NCBI RefSeq assembly: GCF_002893095.1
Contig: NZ_PKQQ01000006.1
Coordinates: 62,001 to 126,000 of the forward strand
Source of the DNA: Stenotrophomonas sp. VV52
GTDB taxonomy: Bacteria > Pseudomonadota > Gammaproteobacteria > Xanthomonadales > Xanthomonadaceae
Length of the DNA: 64,000 nt
Direction: 5' to 3'
In this document: positions 27,403 through 37,063 of the stretch, piece by piece
Numbering within the stretch: the first letter of the stretch is position 1
Layout: every line of letters begins with the position of its first letter
Made by a program: the position numbers and the translations under genes
Notes under the pieces: generated by a model
The model's input: only the letters and a program-made list of their open reading frames with translations
What the model was told of the DNA's origin: nothing
Databases searched by the model: none

Positions 27403-27924
27403 TTGTCCGACCTTGCCCCGCCTCCCTTGCCGTCGCCCCATCCCCTGCCCGACCAGGGCCACTGGCAGCCGTTGCCCAAGCGCGCGGCCACGCTGGCCGG
27501 CATTGCCGGCGCCATCACCGGCGCGATCATCATCGGCGGCGCGCTGGGCACACTGTGGGTGGTGCTGGACATGCCGATGCGCTGGGTCGGCGCGGCGGCG
27601 ATGCTGCTGCCTGGCGCGCTGATCGGTTTTGCGTTCGGCTACCGGCGGCAGCGCCGCACCTGGTGGCGGCTCGATGCGCAGGGGCTGGGCGTGCGCCGCG
27701 ACCTGATGTGGCAGCTCGAAACCCGCGTGCCGTTGTCGCGCGTGCAGCACCTGGACCTGCGCCGGGGCCCGATCGAGCGCACCGCGCAGCTGGCCACGCT
27801 GGTGGTGCACACCGCCGGCAGCCGCTTCAGCGCGGTGTCGCTGGGCGGGCTGGACCAGGCCGATGCCGAGCGCCTGCGCGACACGCTGGGCCGGCAGCTG
27901 GACCAGGATGACGACGCCCTGTGA
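27403..27924 (+). CDS. PH-domain (YdbS-like, bPH_2) membrane protein
   Basis: A 173-residue protein with two transmembrane helices (about 30-50 and 57-77) followed by a bacterial PH_2 domain (LDAQGLGVRRDLMWQLETRVPLSRVQHLDLRRGPIER...). It is the small partner of the YdbS/YdbT pair found in many bacteria, whose function is not settled (envelope or secretion-related roles have been proposed). The start is a TTG at 27403 with a weak ribosome site; no better start is seen. Its stop overlaps the next gene by 4 bp (GTGA), which implies coupled expression. Confidence 0.8.
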   Translation: MSDLAPPPLPSPHPLPDQGHWQPLPKRAATLAGIAGAITGAIIIGGALGTLWVVLDMPMRWVGAAAMLLPGALIGFAFGYRRQRRTWWRLDAQGLGVRRDLMWQLETRVPLSRVQHLDLRRGPIERTAQLATLVVHTAGSRFSAVSLGGLDQADAERLRDTLGRQLDQDDDAL

Positions 27925-29444
27925 GTACGCAGACGCCTGACGACGACGCGCCCGACCAGCGCCTGCACCCGTGGTCGTGGCTGTTCGTCCTGCTGATGCA
28001 GCTGCGCCAGTTCCTGCTGCCGCTGGTGGCGCTGGTGGTGTTCGGCAACCGCGGCGACCGCGACGAGATGTGGTCGAACCTGGCCGCGCTGGTGGTGATC
28101 GTGGTGCTGGTGGCGATCTCGATCCTGCAGTACCTGACCTACCACTACCGGATCGGGCGCGATGCGATCAGCGTGCGCAGCGGGGTGGTTTCGCGCAACC
28201 GCCGCGAGATTCCATTCGCGCGCATCCACAACGTGGTGGTGCACCAGAACCCGCTGCACCGCATGTTCAACGTGGCCGAGCTGCGCCTGGAATCGGCCGG
28301 CGGCAATCGCCCCGAAGCGGAAATGCGCGTGCTGCGATTGGACCAGGCCCTTGCTCTGGAACAGCTGGTGCGCCAGCGCGGACAGCAACCGGTGGCAGTC
28401 GCCGATCCCGGCGACGAAGCGGCACCGGCACTGCCCGCCGATGACGTGCTGCTGCAGCTGGACATCGCCGACGTGGTCCGGATCGGGCTGTTGTCCGACC
28501 GGGGCTGGGTGGTGGTGCTGGCGCTGTTCGGTGCGTCCTACCAGCTGTTCCCACGCGACACCGTCAACGATGCGATCGAGTACGGCGGCCGCCAGGCCTT
28601 CGGCTATGCCAACCACCTGCATCCGGCCACCTGGGTCTGGGTGGTCGCCGCGCTGGTGCTGGTGGTGGGCTTCTGGGTGACGCTGCGGGTGTTGTCGGTG
28701 GCGATGGCATTGCTGCGTTACCACGGCTTCCGGCTGACCGAACACGAGCGTCGCCTGACCGTGGCCAGCGGCCTGCTCACCCGGATGCGCACCAGCGTGG
28801 CGCGGCGCCGGATCCAGGCCTGGACACTGCGCGAAAGCGCGCTGCAGCGCTGGTTCAAGCGCCGCCACCTGCGCATCGATATCGCCGCCGGGGTGTCGAC
28901 CAACGGCGAACGCCGCGACCTGCGCGAACTGGCGCCGCTGGCCACGCCGCAGGCCTGCGATGCGCTGGTGCAGCACCTGCTGCCGCAGCTGCAGTGGCCG
29001 CCGCCACAGTGGAATCCGGTGCCGCAGCGGGGTTGGTGGCGGCTGTGCCTGCCGGCCCTTGTGATCGTGCCGCTGCTGGCGTCCGGCGCGGTGTGGGAAG
29101 TGGGGCCGTGGGGCGCACTGATACTGGCCTGGCTCCCGTGGTCGGCGCTGCGTGCGTATCGCACGATGGCGCGCATGGGGTACCACCTGGACGCCCGCTA
29201 CGTGGCAGTGCGCGGGGGCTGGTGGCAGCGCTGGTGGCGTTTTGCCGCGCTGGACAAGCTGCAGGCGTTGCGGCTGCAGCGCTCGCCGCTGGACCGCTGG
29301 CTGGGCACCAGCAGCGTGTGGCTGGATACGGCTGGCGCGCATGGCAGCGTGGGCTTGTGCCTGCGGTATCTGTCGGAGGATGAAGCGCGGGAGGTGTTCG
29401 AGCGGTTGAATGCGGCGTTGTCGGAGCGTCGGCTGCGGTGGTGA
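27921..29444 (+). CDS. PH-domain (YdbT-like, bPH_2) membrane protein
   Basis: A 507-residue membrane protein with about six transmembrane helices and three bPH_2 repeats: around 75-165 (RSGVVSRNRREIPFARIHNVVV), around 250-340 (LTVASGLLTRMRTSVARRRIQAW) and around 415-490 (YVAVRGGWWQRWWRFAALDKLQA). This is the large partner of the YdbS-like protein. It starts with GTG inside the stop of that gene. The pair is probably an operon and a membrane complex; its biochemical task is unknown. Confidence 0.82.
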   Translation: MSTQTPDDDAPDQRLHPWSWLFVLLMQLRQFLLPLVALVVFGNRGDRDEMWSNLAALVVIVVLVAISILQYLTYHYRIGRDAISVRSGVVSRNRREIPFARIHNVVVHQNPLHRMFNVAELRLESAGGNRPEAEMRVLRLDQALALEQLVRQRGQQPVAVADPGDEAAPALPADDVLLQLDIADVVRIGLLSDRGWVVVLALFGASYQLFPRDTVNDAIEYGGRQAFGYANHLHPATWVWVVAALVLVVGFWVTLRVLSVAMALLRYHGFRLTEHERRLTVASGLLTRMRTSVARRRIQAWTLRESALQRWFKRRHLRIDIAAGVSTNGERRDLRELAPLATPQACDALVQHLLPQLQWPPPQWNPVPQRGWWRLCLPALVIVPLLASGAVWEVGPWGALILAWLPWSALRAYRTMARMGYHLDARYVAVRGGWWQRWWRFAALDKLQALRLQRSPLDRWLGTSSVWLDTAGAHGSVGLCLRYLSEDEAREVFERLNAALSERRLRW

Positions 29445-29451
29445 CCCCAAG

Positions 29452-29551
29452 GACACGCATGGCGTGTCGCTACGTGACGGGTGCGACTGAACATCATCGT
29501 TCGACCCCCAACCCAAGCGACCATGGGTCGTAGTGACACGCCATGCGTGTC
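29452..29551. repeat. Pair of inverted GTAG-type REP palindromes (SMAG-like)
   Basis: Two near-identical 22-bp units stand in opposite orientation: 29452-29473 (minus; GTAG then CGACACGCCATGCGTGTC) and 29530-29551 (plus; GTAG then TGACACGCCATGCGTGTC). Each forms a small hairpin, and the GTAG ends face each other across 56 bp. This is the arrangement of REP doublets mobilised by RAYT transposases and resembles the SMAG repeats described in Stenotrophomonas maltophilia. They lie between convergent genes, where they may also terminate or stabilise transcripts. Confidence 0.8.
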
Positions 29552-29601
29552 AACGCCATGATCCTGCGCACGCACACCGCCCTGCGTGGCAACCCCGTAA
29601 T

Positions 29602-30657
29602 TCAGCGCCGCGACGGCCCCCAATATCCCAGGTCCTTTCGGATCTGCAGGCCGCGCGTCCACGCGCCGAACGGCTTGCGCTTGAGCACCCCCATTTCGCC
29701 GGAGAGGAAATCCTCGGTCGCGGCGATGACGCGCTCGCTGGAACGCCCATCGCGCCACGGGTGGATGTCGTCGGCGTAGCGCCTGATCTCGGCCATCAAC
29801 GCCGGCTCCGGATGCAGCGCGCGCGCCAGCATGGCGGGCAGCTGCGAAGGGTCGTCGAAATCGATCATGTGCGGCTGCGGCACCCGGTTGCGGAACGTCA
29901 CCACCGGTTTGTGCTGGACCACGAACTCGGACACGATCGACGAGGTGTCCGAGACCAGCACGTCGGCGGCACGCTGCGCGGCCATGACCTGCTCGGGCTC
30001 GATGAACGCCGCGTTCGGACCGGCCAGCGCGCGATACCGGGCGAACAGCTCCGGCGGGCACTTGGGGTGCAGGGTGAGCAGCCAGTAGTGCGCGCCCCCC
30101 GCAATGTCGGCGGCAATCTGCTCGAACAGATGCGGGGCGGCGCTGAGGCGCTCGGTGAAGGTCGACCCGAACAGGATCACCGGCCGACCCTGCGCCGGTG
30201 CACGCAGCGCGGCGCTGGCGCCGGCATCGTCGAGGAACAGCGGGTCCAGCTTCGGCCAGCCGGTTTCGGCCACCGCGAAGTGGCCTTCGCGCGCGGCCAG
30301 CTCCCGGAACGGCGCGGTCGTCGCCGGCCCCTGCGTGCAGTACAGGTCGAACAACCCGCGCACCCGGAAGTGGCCGCGCGCACTGTCGCGCTTCTGCACG
30401 TTGAAGCCGTGGAAGACCTGCACCTTGGCCCCGGCGATGAACGGCGGCACCCAGTTGGCCGCACTGAACACCGCCCGTGGGCGCAGTGCCAGCGCCTGCT
30501 GCAGGCCGACATCGGGTACGCCCGGCAGGCTGGCCCCGGCCGCGCCGTCGGTGAACCATGCCGACACCGATTGGCCGGAGGCGTGCAACGCCTGGGCCAA
30601 CGGGGCGAGAATAGGCAGCGCATAGCGCTCCGTCGCAAACAGCAGGTACTCGGCCAT
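29602..30657 (-). CDS. CDP-glycerol glycerophosphotransferase-like protein
   Basis: The 351-residue protein resembles the C-terminal catalytic region of the CDP-glycerol:poly(glycerophosphate) glycerophosphotransferase family: KVQVFHGFNVQKR at the donor site, LLTLHPKCPPELFARY, and ADVLVSDTSSIVSEFVVQHKPVVTFRN near the C terminus. Such enzymes transfer phosphoglycerol or sugar-phosphate units; in Gram-negative bacteria they decorate LPS or capsule. The second of two tandem ATGs (30657) is preferred because GGAGGA lies 4 nt ahead of it. The start codon region overlaps that of the divergent glycosyltransferase gene. Function in LPS assembly is inferred from neighbours. Confidence 0.75.
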   Translation of the reverse strand: MAEYLLFATERYALPILAPLAQALHASGQSVSAWFTDGAAGASLPGVPDVGLQQALALRPRAVFSAANWVPPFIAGAKVQVFHGFNVQKRDSARGHFRVRGLFDLYCTQGPATTAPFRELAAREGHFAVAETGWPKLDPLFLDDAGASAALRAPAQGRPVILFGSTFTERLSAAPHLFEQIAADIAGGAHYWLLTLHPKCPPELFARYRALAGPNAAFIEPEQVMAAQRAADVLVSDTSSIVSEFVVQHKPVVTFRNRVPQPHMIDFDDPSQLPAMLARALHPEPALMAEIRRYADDIHPWRDGRSSERVIAATEDFLSGEMGVLKRKPFGAWTRGLQIRKDLGYWGPSRR

Positions 30658-30658
30658 C

Positions 30659-31477
30659 ATGTCCTCCACGACCGCTCCCGTTGAACGGCCTCGCATTTCG
30701 GCCTGCATTATCGCGTTCAATGAAGCAGACCGCATCGGCGACTGCCTGGCCTCGCTGGCCTTCTGCGACGAGGTGATCGTCGTGGACTCGTATTCCACCG
30801 ATGCCACCGTGGCCATCGCCACGGCCGCCGGGGCGCGCGTGCTGCAGCGTCCGTTCGACGGCTTCCGCAGCCAGAAGGCGTTCTGCGTCGAACAGGCCAC
30901 GCACGACTGGGTGCTGTGCCTGGACGCGGACGAGCGGGTCAGCGATACCCTGCGCGAGGCGATCCAGGCCGCCCAGGCCAGCGGCTTCACGGGCCACCAC
31001 GGCTACCGTTTCGCACGCCTGTCCGAGTACTTCGGCAAGTTCCTGCGCCACGGCAATGCGTATCCGGACCGGGTGCTGCGCCTGTTCGACCGCCGCCATG
31101 GCGGCTGGCGCGGCAAGCGCGAGATCCACGAGGCGGCCAGCGTCGACGGCAGCGTCGGCACGTTGCGGGGCGACCTCATCCACTACCCCTACCGTTCGCT
31201 GGAACAGCAGCTGGCCAAGACCCAGCGCTACGCCCGGATGATGGCCGAACACGAATTCGCCCGTGGCAAGCGCGCTACCCTGGCCAAGCTGGTGCTGGCG
31301 CCGGCGTGGCGGTTCTGGCGCGGACTGCTGCTGCGCGGCGGCTTCCGCGACGGTTGGCACGGGCTGGTCTACGCCTACGTGCGGGCCAACTATGTGCGCC
31401 AGAAGACCATCATGCTGTGGATGCTGCAGCACGGACAGCCGGTGGCCGACCCGCCCCGCCGCGGCGACACCCCCTGA
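30659..31477 (+). CDS. Family 2 glycosyltransferase (LPS core type, WaaE/KdtX-like)
   Basis: A 272-residue GT2 enzyme with a GT-A fold. It begins with ISACIIAFNEADRIGDCLASLAF, has the nucleotide-sugar metal motif LDADERV, and an RKREIHE-like segment (GGWRGKREIHEAA), a pattern typical of WaaE-type transferases acting on the LPS inner core. The C terminus carries a basic amphipathic region that probably binds the inner membrane. The annotated ATG overlaps the divergent neighbour's ATG and has no good ribosome site. It leads a two-gene unit with the GT4 gene 13 bp downstream. Confidence 0.82.
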   Translation: MSSTTAPVERPRISACIIAFNEADRIGDCLASLAFCDEVIVVDSYSTDATVAIATAAGARVLQRPFDGFRSQKAFCVEQATHDWVLCLDADERVSDTLREAIQAAQASGFTGHHGYRFARLSEYFGKFLRHGNAYPDRVLRLFDRRHGGWRGKREIHEAASVDGSVGTLRGDLIHYPYRSLEQQLAKTQRYARMMAEHEFARGKRATLAKLVLAPAWRFWRGLLLRGGFRDGWHGLVYAYVRANYVRQKTIMLWMLQHGQPVADPPRRGDTP

Positions 31478-31490
31478 ACCGAAGGCCCCC

Positions 31491-32627
31491 ATGAAGATCC
31501 TCTACACCAACTTCCACGCTGGCGACGGCGGCGGCCATACCACCTACCTGGCGTCGCTGGCCCGCGCCCTGTCGCCCCGCCACCAGCTGTTCATGGCGGC
31601 TCCCGCCGACAGCCGGGTGCTGCGCGTGGTCCGCCAGGAGCGCATTGCCGAGCCGGTGCAGATCGCCTTCAGCAGCGGCCTGCCGACGCTGGGACGGCAG
31701 TGGTCCGACCTGCGCACCCTGCGCCGGTTGATCGTCGCCCAGGGCATCGACATCGTGCACGCCAACGGCGCGCGCGACCACCGCGTGGCGATGGAAGCGG
31801 TGGCCGGCCTGTCGCGGCGACCGAAGCTGGTGTTCACCAAGCACAACAGCAAACCCAGCAACACGCTGGGCAACGCGGTGCGGGCGCGCTGGGGCACCGA
31901 TCGGGTGATCGCGGTGTCCGCGCACACCCGCCAGATGCTGCTCGACAGCCCGTACCGTCACTGCCCGATCGACGTGGTCCGCAATGGCGTGGACCTGGAG
32001 CGCTTCTCGCCGGTCGACCCCGGCGAAGGCGCTGCGCTGCGCGCGCGCTGGACGACCGACCCCGAGGCACTGGTGCTGGTCAGCAACGCCGGCACCGACG
32101 ACCACAAGGGCTGGATCGACCTGGCGCGCGCCATCGCCACGTTGCCCGCACCGATCCGCAGCAAGGTGCACATGGCCGTGGCCGGGCGCGATCCGGACCC
32201 GCAGCTGGTCGCGGAAGTGGCGCAGCTGGGGGTCGCAGCGCAGGTGCATTTCGCCGGCCTGCTCGAGGACATCCGCCCGTTCGTGGCCAGTGGCGACGCC
32301 GGCTTCGTGCTGTCCTGGGACATCGAAACCATCTCCTTCGCCTGCCGCGAGATGATGGCGATGGGCAAACCGGTGATGGTCAGCGACTACGCGGGCCTGC
32401 CCGAGAACATCACCCACGGCCAGGATGGCTGGATCGTGCCGGTGCGGAACGTGGCGGCGATCGCCGCGCAGGTGGAGGCGCTGTACGCCCTGCGCAGCAC
32501 CTTGCCGGCGGTAGGCCAGGCGGCGCGCGCGCGCGCCGAGCGGGATTTCGGGCTGGAGACCTTCAGCCGGCTGACGGAAGCCAGCTACGCCGCGGTGCTG
32601 GGCGAACCCCCGTCAGCCGTTGCCTGA
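31491..32627 (+). CDS. Family 4 glycosyltransferase
   Basis: A 378-residue GT-B enzyme. The N-terminal domain shows GDGGGHTTYLASLARAL and IVHANGARDHR; the C-terminal donor-binding domain shows VVRNGVDLERF, VSNAGTDDHKGW and SWDIETISFACREMMAMGKPV with the retaining-enzyme E-x7-E pattern. It probably adds a sugar to LPS core or a surface glycan. It follows the GT2 gene by 13 bp, so the two are co-transcribed. Its last 15 bp overlap the convergent O-antigen ligase gene. Confidence 0.85.
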   Translation: MKILYTNFHAGDGGGHTTYLASLARALSPRHQLFMAAPADSRVLRVVRQERIAEPVQIAFSSGLPTLGRQWSDLRTLRRLIVAQGIDIVHANGARDHRVAMEAVAGLSRRPKLVFTKHNSKPSNTLGNAVRARWGTDRVIAVSAHTRQMLLDSPYRHCPIDVVRNGVDLERFSPVDPGEGAALRARWTTDPEALVLVSNAGTDDHKGWIDLARAIATLPAPIRSKVHMAVAGRDPDPQLVAEVAQLGVAAQVHFAGLLEDIRPFVASGDAGFVLSWDIETISFACREMMAMGKPVMVSDYAGLPENITHGQDGWIVPVRNVAAIAAQVEALYALRSTLPAVGQAARARAERDFGLETFSRLTEASYAAVLGEPPSAVA

Positions 32628-33962
32628 GCGCAGCCGCAGCGGGTCGGAAAGGGCCAGGAAACAGGCCATCCAGGTGGCATAGAACGAGGCGGTGCGCATG
32701 TCGCGGAACATCATTTCGGTGATGCCGAACACGGCGAAGCCCACGCAGATCATCAGGCCCGCGCCGGCGAACAGCCGCGTGGGTCGGTCGGTCACGTCCA
32801 GCCGCAGCCGACGCGCGAACAACCAGCCGGGCGCGATGTACAGCAGCACCAGCCCCAGCCCGCCCAGCACGCCGTAGGTGGCCAGGAAGTACAGCAGGTC
32901 GTTGTGGGTTTCGCCGAAATCGCGCGCCACCGTCGGCGTGACCTGCTTGGCGTCGGCCAGCTTGGCCAGCTCTTCGCGGAAGCGGTCGCCGCCGCCCACG
33001 CCGAACACCGGCTCGCTGCGGATCATGTGACCGGCCGCGCTCCACAACTGCAGGCGGATGCACACCGAGGTGTCGGACAGGTGCGCCACCTGGCACTGAT
33101 CGAATTCGCTCACGCCGAGGTGGATGCGCTGGCGCATCGAGGCATCGCTGGCCACGATGAGGCCCGCCATGCCCAGCAGCAGCGCCGCTGCCAGCAGCTT
33201 CAGGCGGTTCATGCGTCGGCCCTGCACCAGCATGGCGATGAACAGGAAAAAGGGAATCGCCAACAGCCCACCCCGGGTCTGCGTGGCAAGGAACGCAGCG
33301 ACACCGGCGATGCCGCTGACCAGCTTGAGCACGAACTCGATCCGGCGGAAACGGGTGATGCGCAGGCCCAGCAGCAGGAACGCGATCATCGAAAACAGCA
33401 GGGTCAGGTCGCCGTAGGTCACCGCATTGAACTGCTGGGTGGCCGGCCGTTCACCCGTGCTCAGCACCAGCCAGGCCACGTTGATGACCGCATACCAGAT
33501 CCCACCGAGCAGGCCGAGCGTGGCGTGGGCAAGGATGTGGCGCGGCACCCGCAGCGCGGCGGCCAGGATCAGCCCGACCGTAAGAAAGCGCACGGCCTTT
33601 TCGACTTCCGAGCCCTTCCATATCCCATGCACCACCAGGCTGGTGAGCACCCCCACCAGCAGCACCGCCATGCCCGCCACCATCCACAGGTATTCGCGGC
33701 GGTTGTCGCACCAGGTCGTGCCCTGGGCCGGACGGCGCACCCACGCCAGCACGATGAAGCTGAGCAGTACCAGCCCGTAGTACCCCGCGCTGCCGCCGTC
33801 CATGGTCGACATCAGCAGCACCGGCGAAAGGCCGAGTGCCACGGTGAACACCCAGGCCAATGCGGGGTGGATGCCGGCGGGACGGGAAAGCGCGTGGTTC
33901 ACGTTCAGGGCTACTCGGGCGGAGCGGTCGGCATTGTGGCCGATAGGTCGGGAATGATCCAT
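32613..33962 (-). CDS. O-antigen ligase-like membrane protein (Wzy_C family)
   Basis: The 449-residue polytopic protein has about 10-12 transmembrane helices and the Wzy_C/WaaL signature: a large periplasmic loop containing RLQLWSAAGHMIRSEPVFGVGGGDRF and the conserved His in GETHNDLLYFLATYG. WaaL joins undecaprenyl-linked O-antigen to lipid A-core in the periplasm; a polymerase (Wzy) is the alternative in this family. The ATG at 33962 begins MDHSRPIGHN. It lies 10 bp downstream of the GT39 gene and is probably in its operon. Confidence 0.85.
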   Translation of the reverse strand: MDHSRPIGHNADRSARVALNVNHALSRPAGIHPALAWVFTVALGLSPVLLMSTMDGGSAGYYGLVLLSFIVLAWVRRPAQGTTWCDNRREYLWMVAGMAVLLVGVLTSLVVHGIWKGSEVEKAVRFLTVGLILAAALRVPRHILAHATLGLLGGIWYAVINVAWLVLSTGERPATQQFNAVTYGDLTLLFSMIAFLLLGLRITRFRRIEFVLKLVSGIAGVAAFLATQTRGGLLAIPFFLFIAMLVQGRRMNRLKLLAAALLLGMAGLIVASDASMRQRIHLGVSEFDQCQVAHLSDTSVCIRLQLWSAAGHMIRSEPVFGVGGGDRFREELAKLADAKQVTPTVARDFGETHNDLLYFLATYGVLGGLGLVLLYIAPGWLFARRLRLDVTDRPTRLFAGAGLMICVGFAVFGITEMMFRDMRTASFYATWMACFLALSDPLRLRSGNG

Positions 33963-33972
33963 GAGCGGGCGG

Positions 33973-35697
33973 CTAGTCCTCGCCGTCTTCCTTGCCCTGC
34001 TCGCGCCGGATCCGGGCCAGGTCCACGGCGTTGGGCTGGCAAGGCCCGACGAAGGCCCGGGCCGGCACCAGCCACCAGCCGCGCCGGTTGGCCACGCCCA
34101 CCCGCTCGGCCTGGTCGCGGTCCACGCAGTCCAGCAGTGCCGCCTGCTGCACCAGCAGCCAGCGCCGCTCGGGCGCCTCGGCCTGCCAGGCGACGCCATC
34201 CTGCAGCTGCAGGTACCAGCGTCGCTTGAAGCCGAAGGTGCGCACCGGGCGGTCGGACATCAGCAGGTTCTGCTCCTTCCAGCCGACCAGCGCCAGTTCG
34301 GCGTCCGGCCCGATCCGCTCGCCTGCATCGCGCATCAGCCCCCGTGCGGAACTGGAATCATTGAACAACGGATAGCCCACCAGGCCGTAAGTGACCCAGG
34401 CCATGGCCAGGATCGACATCACTGCGATGTGGAAGCGGCGCGGCCCGCTGAACAACAGGCTGACCACGCCCCAGCTGCCCAGCGCGATGCCGACCCAGCC
34501 AAGCGCGGCAGTCACCGCGCTGTCGATCCCGCGCTCCAGGATCAGCCTCCGCTCGAAACCGGGCTCGCCACCCAGCATCGCCACGCCCACGCCGAGCAGT
34601 GCCACGGTCAGCAGTGCGGCGAAGCCGCCCAGCACCCACTGCACGTCGCGCCGACGCAGCAGGCCCGGCAGCAGCGGCGCCAGCGCCAGGCAGAAGATCG
34701 GCAGCGCCGGCAGGATGTAGACGTCGCGCTTGCCGTGCGGAATCGAGAAGAACAGCACGATGAGCACCCACCAGCCCAGCAGCAGCAGGTAGCGCGGGTC
34801 GCGCCGGCGCAGTCGCCGCCACCAGGCCGGAATGGCCCAGGGCACCAGCAGGAACGCCGGGATCCACATCGACGGCATGGTGGCCAGGAAGTACCACCAC
34901 GGCTGATGGTGGTCCCAGGACTGGGCGTAGCGCTTGGCCGTCTGCCGGAACAGGATGTCGTTCATGTACGCGCGGTACTCGGCCTGGCCGCTGGAGGTAG
35001 CGGCCAGCACCATCGGCACCAGCCACAGCGCCACGGCCGCAGCGAACGCCACCGGCCCCAGCCAGAACCGCCAGTTGCGCAGGTCCAGCCGTACCCGCGG
35101 CCAACCCAGCGCCACCGCGACCAGCGCCGGCACGAGCATGAACAGGGCCAGAACCCCGACACCCTTGGTGATCACCCCCAGCCCGGCCGCGAACCAGCCC
35201 AGCCACCACCAGCGCCAGGCCGGGCCGCACAGCAGGTGCCGCAGCAGCCCGTAATTGGCCAGGGTGATGAAGAACACCACCAGCGGGTCGATCTGGGCCT
35301 TCTTGGCCTGGAAGGTGAAGTGGACCGCGAACAGCAGCGCCCAGGCGGCGTACAGGCCGACCTTGCGGGTCCACAGGCGGCGGCCGAGGTCGTACACGCA
35401 GGCCAGCGTTCCCAGCGACGCAAGCAGGGTCGGCAGCAGGAACGCCACCCGCCAGTCGCGCAGCAGCGTGTACAGGGTGGCCTGCAGCCACATCAGCATC
35501 GGTGGCTTGTCGGAGTACAGCTCGGTACCGCGGTGCGGGAACAGCCAGTCCCCGCTCAGCACCATCTGCTTGGCGACCAATGCGAAGCGCGGCTCGTCCG
35601 ACGGCCACGGATCACGCATGCCCAGCCCGGCGCCCAGCACCAACAGCGCGGTGATGGCGAGCAACCAGAAGTCCCTTGATTGGCGTGTCGTCAGCAT
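33973..35697 (-). CDS. ArnT-like family 39 glycosyltransferase
   Basis: A 574-residue inner-membrane protein with about 12 transmembrane helices and a soluble C-terminal domain. The first periplasmic loop carries the GT39 acidic motif GMRDPWPSDEPRFA, followed by SDKPPMLMWLQA, as in ArnT/PMT-type enzymes that use undecaprenyl-phosphate sugars. Such proteins glycosylate lipid A or other envelope targets. Its place between rsmB and the O-antigen ligase gene supports a role in LPS modification. Whether the sugar is aminoarabinose cannot be told from the sequence. Confidence 0.82.
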   Translation of the reverse strand: MLTTRQSRDFWLLAITALLVLGAGLGMRDPWPSDEPRFALVAKQMVLSGDWLFPHRGTELYSDKPPMLMWLQATLYTLLRDWRVAFLLPTLLASLGTLACVYDLGRRLWTRKVGLYAAWALLFAVHFTFQAKKAQIDPLVVFFITLANYGLLRHLLCGPAWRWWWLGWFAAGLGVITKGVGVLALFMLVPALVAVALGWPRVRLDLRNWRFWLGPVAFAAAVALWLVPMVLAATSSGQAEYRAYMNDILFRQTAKRYAQSWDHHQPWWYFLATMPSMWIPAFLLVPWAIPAWWRRLRRRDPRYLLLLGWWVLIVLFFSIPHGKRDVYILPALPIFCLALAPLLPGLLRRRDVQWVLGGFAALLTVALLGVGVAMLGGEPGFERRLILERGIDSAVTAALGWVGIALGSWGVVSLLFSGPRRFHIAVMSILAMAWVTYGLVGYPLFNDSSSARGLMRDAGERIGPDAELALVGWKEQNLLMSDRPVRTFGFKRRWYLQLQDGVAWQAEAPERRWLLVQQAALLDCVDRDQAERVGVANRRGWWLVPARAFVGPCQPNAVDLARIRREQGKEDGED

Positions 35698-35721
35698 GGT
35701 GCCGATTCTACCGGTGCCGCG

Positions 35722-37062
35722 TTACCCCTTCTTCAGCAGGCGCGCATAGAAGAAGCCATCAGCGCCGTGTTCGCCCGGCAGACGCTGGCGCCCCGCCCAC
35801 GAATCATGGCCGTAAGCGTCACCCAGTGGCAGGAACCCCGCGCGCGGGGTGCGTTGCAGGAACGCCTCGACCTGGAACTGGTTTTCTTCGCGCAGGATCG
35901 AGCATGTCGCGTACAACAGGGTGCCGCCGGGGGCGAGCATGCCGAAGCAGGCGTCGAGCAGGCGTGCCTGCAGCGCCACCAGGGTCGGAATGTCGGTGGC
36001 GCGGCGGTGCAGCAGCACGTCCGGCTGGCGGCGGATGATGCCGGTGGCCGAGCACGGCGCATCGAGCAGGATCACATCGAACGGCTCGCCGTCCCACCAG
36101 CTGGCCGGGTCGGTGGCATCGGCCGCCCGGACCTGGGCGTGTTCGCCCACGCCGGTGCGGGCGAAGGTCTCGCTGATGCGCTTGAGCCGGCGCGGGTCGA
36201 TGTCCAGCGCCAGCAGGCGCAGGCTGGGATCGCGCTCGAGCAGGTGTGCGGACTTGCCACCCGGTGCGGCGCAGGCATCCAGCACGCGCGCGCCGGGGCG
36301 CGGCGCCAGGGCGTCGGCCACCTGCTGCGCGGAGAGGTCCTGCACCGACAGCGCGCCGTCGCTGAAGCCCGGCAGCGCGGTCACCGCCACCGGCACCGGC
36401 AGGCGGATCGCGTCGGCGGCCAGGTCGGTGGTTTCGGCCGCGATGCCAGCCGCCTCCAGGCGCTGCAGCATCGCCGCGCGGTCGCCCTGCTGGCGGTTTA
36501 CCCGCAACCACAGCGGCGCCGGGGTGAGGCTTTCGGTGAAGATCGCCTCGGCCTGGTCCGGCCAGTCCTGTTCGATCTGCTCGGCCAGCCACTTGGGGAA
36601 GGCGTCGCGTGCCGGCACGGCCGGAATGCCATCGCGCTGGGCCCGGCGCAGCAGGGCATTGACCATGCCGGCCTGGCGCTCGCGGCCCAGCGCGCGTGCG
36701 GCCTCGACCGTGGCCGAGAGCGCGGCGTGCGCCGGAAGGTCCAGCGCATCCAGCTGCGCGAAGCCCACCAGCAGCAGCGCGCGCAGTTCTTCGTCGCGCG
36801 CCCCCAGCGGACGCTGCATCCACTTCGCCAGTGCGGCGTCGTACGCGGTACGCCGGCGCAGCACGGCAAAGCACAGCGCTTCAAGCAGGGCGCGGTCGCG
36901 GCTGTCGTCCAGGCCGGGCAATGCGGTGGTGAGTTCGGCCTTGAGCGACCGGCCACGGCCGATCACCTGGGCCAGCACGCGCGCGGCCAGCACCCGGGTC
37001 GGAACGCCCGGGGCCATCGAGGACAGCTGCGGGGACGGTTTGGCCTGGCGGTGATGTGCCAT
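35722..37062 (-). CDS. rsmB: 16S rRNA (cytosine-967-C5)-methyltransferase
   Basis: RsmB methylates C967 of 16S rRNA with SAM. The 446-residue protein has the NusB-like N-terminal domain (about 20-150) and a Rossmann methyltransferase domain with [27 protein letters not shown] and LLYATCSI; the two cysteines are the catalytic pair of m5C enzymes. The ATG at 37062 lies 1 nt after the fmt stop codon (37064), so the two are an operon with coupled translation, as in many proteobacteria. Confidence 0.95.
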   Translation of the reverse strand: MAHHRQAKPSPQLSSMAPGVPTRVLAARVLAQVIGRGRSLKAELTTALPGLDDSRDRALLEALCFAVLRRRTAYDAALAKWMQRPLGARDEELRALLLVGFAQLDALDLPAHAALSATVEAARALGRERQAGMVNALLRRAQRDGIPAVPARDAFPKWLAEQIEQDWPDQAEAIFTESLTPAPLWLRVNRQQGDRAAMLQRLEAAGIAAETTDLAADAIRLPVPVAVTALPGFSDGALSVQDLSAQQVADALAPRPGARVLDACAAPGGKSAHLLERDPSLRLLALDIDPRRLKRISETFARTGVGEHAQVRAADATDPASWWDGEPFDVILLDAPCSATGIIRRQPDVLLHRRATDIPTLVALQARLLDACFGMLAPGGTLLYATCSILREENQFQVEAFLQRTPRAGFLPLGDAYGHDSWAGRQRLPGEHGADGFFYARLLKKG

Positions 37063-37063
37063 C

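Noticed and set aside
32904..35679. Long plus-strand frames opposite the O-antigen ligase and GT39 genes
   Set aside because: They are Gln/His/Arg-rich shadow frames of two well-defined membrane-protein genes.
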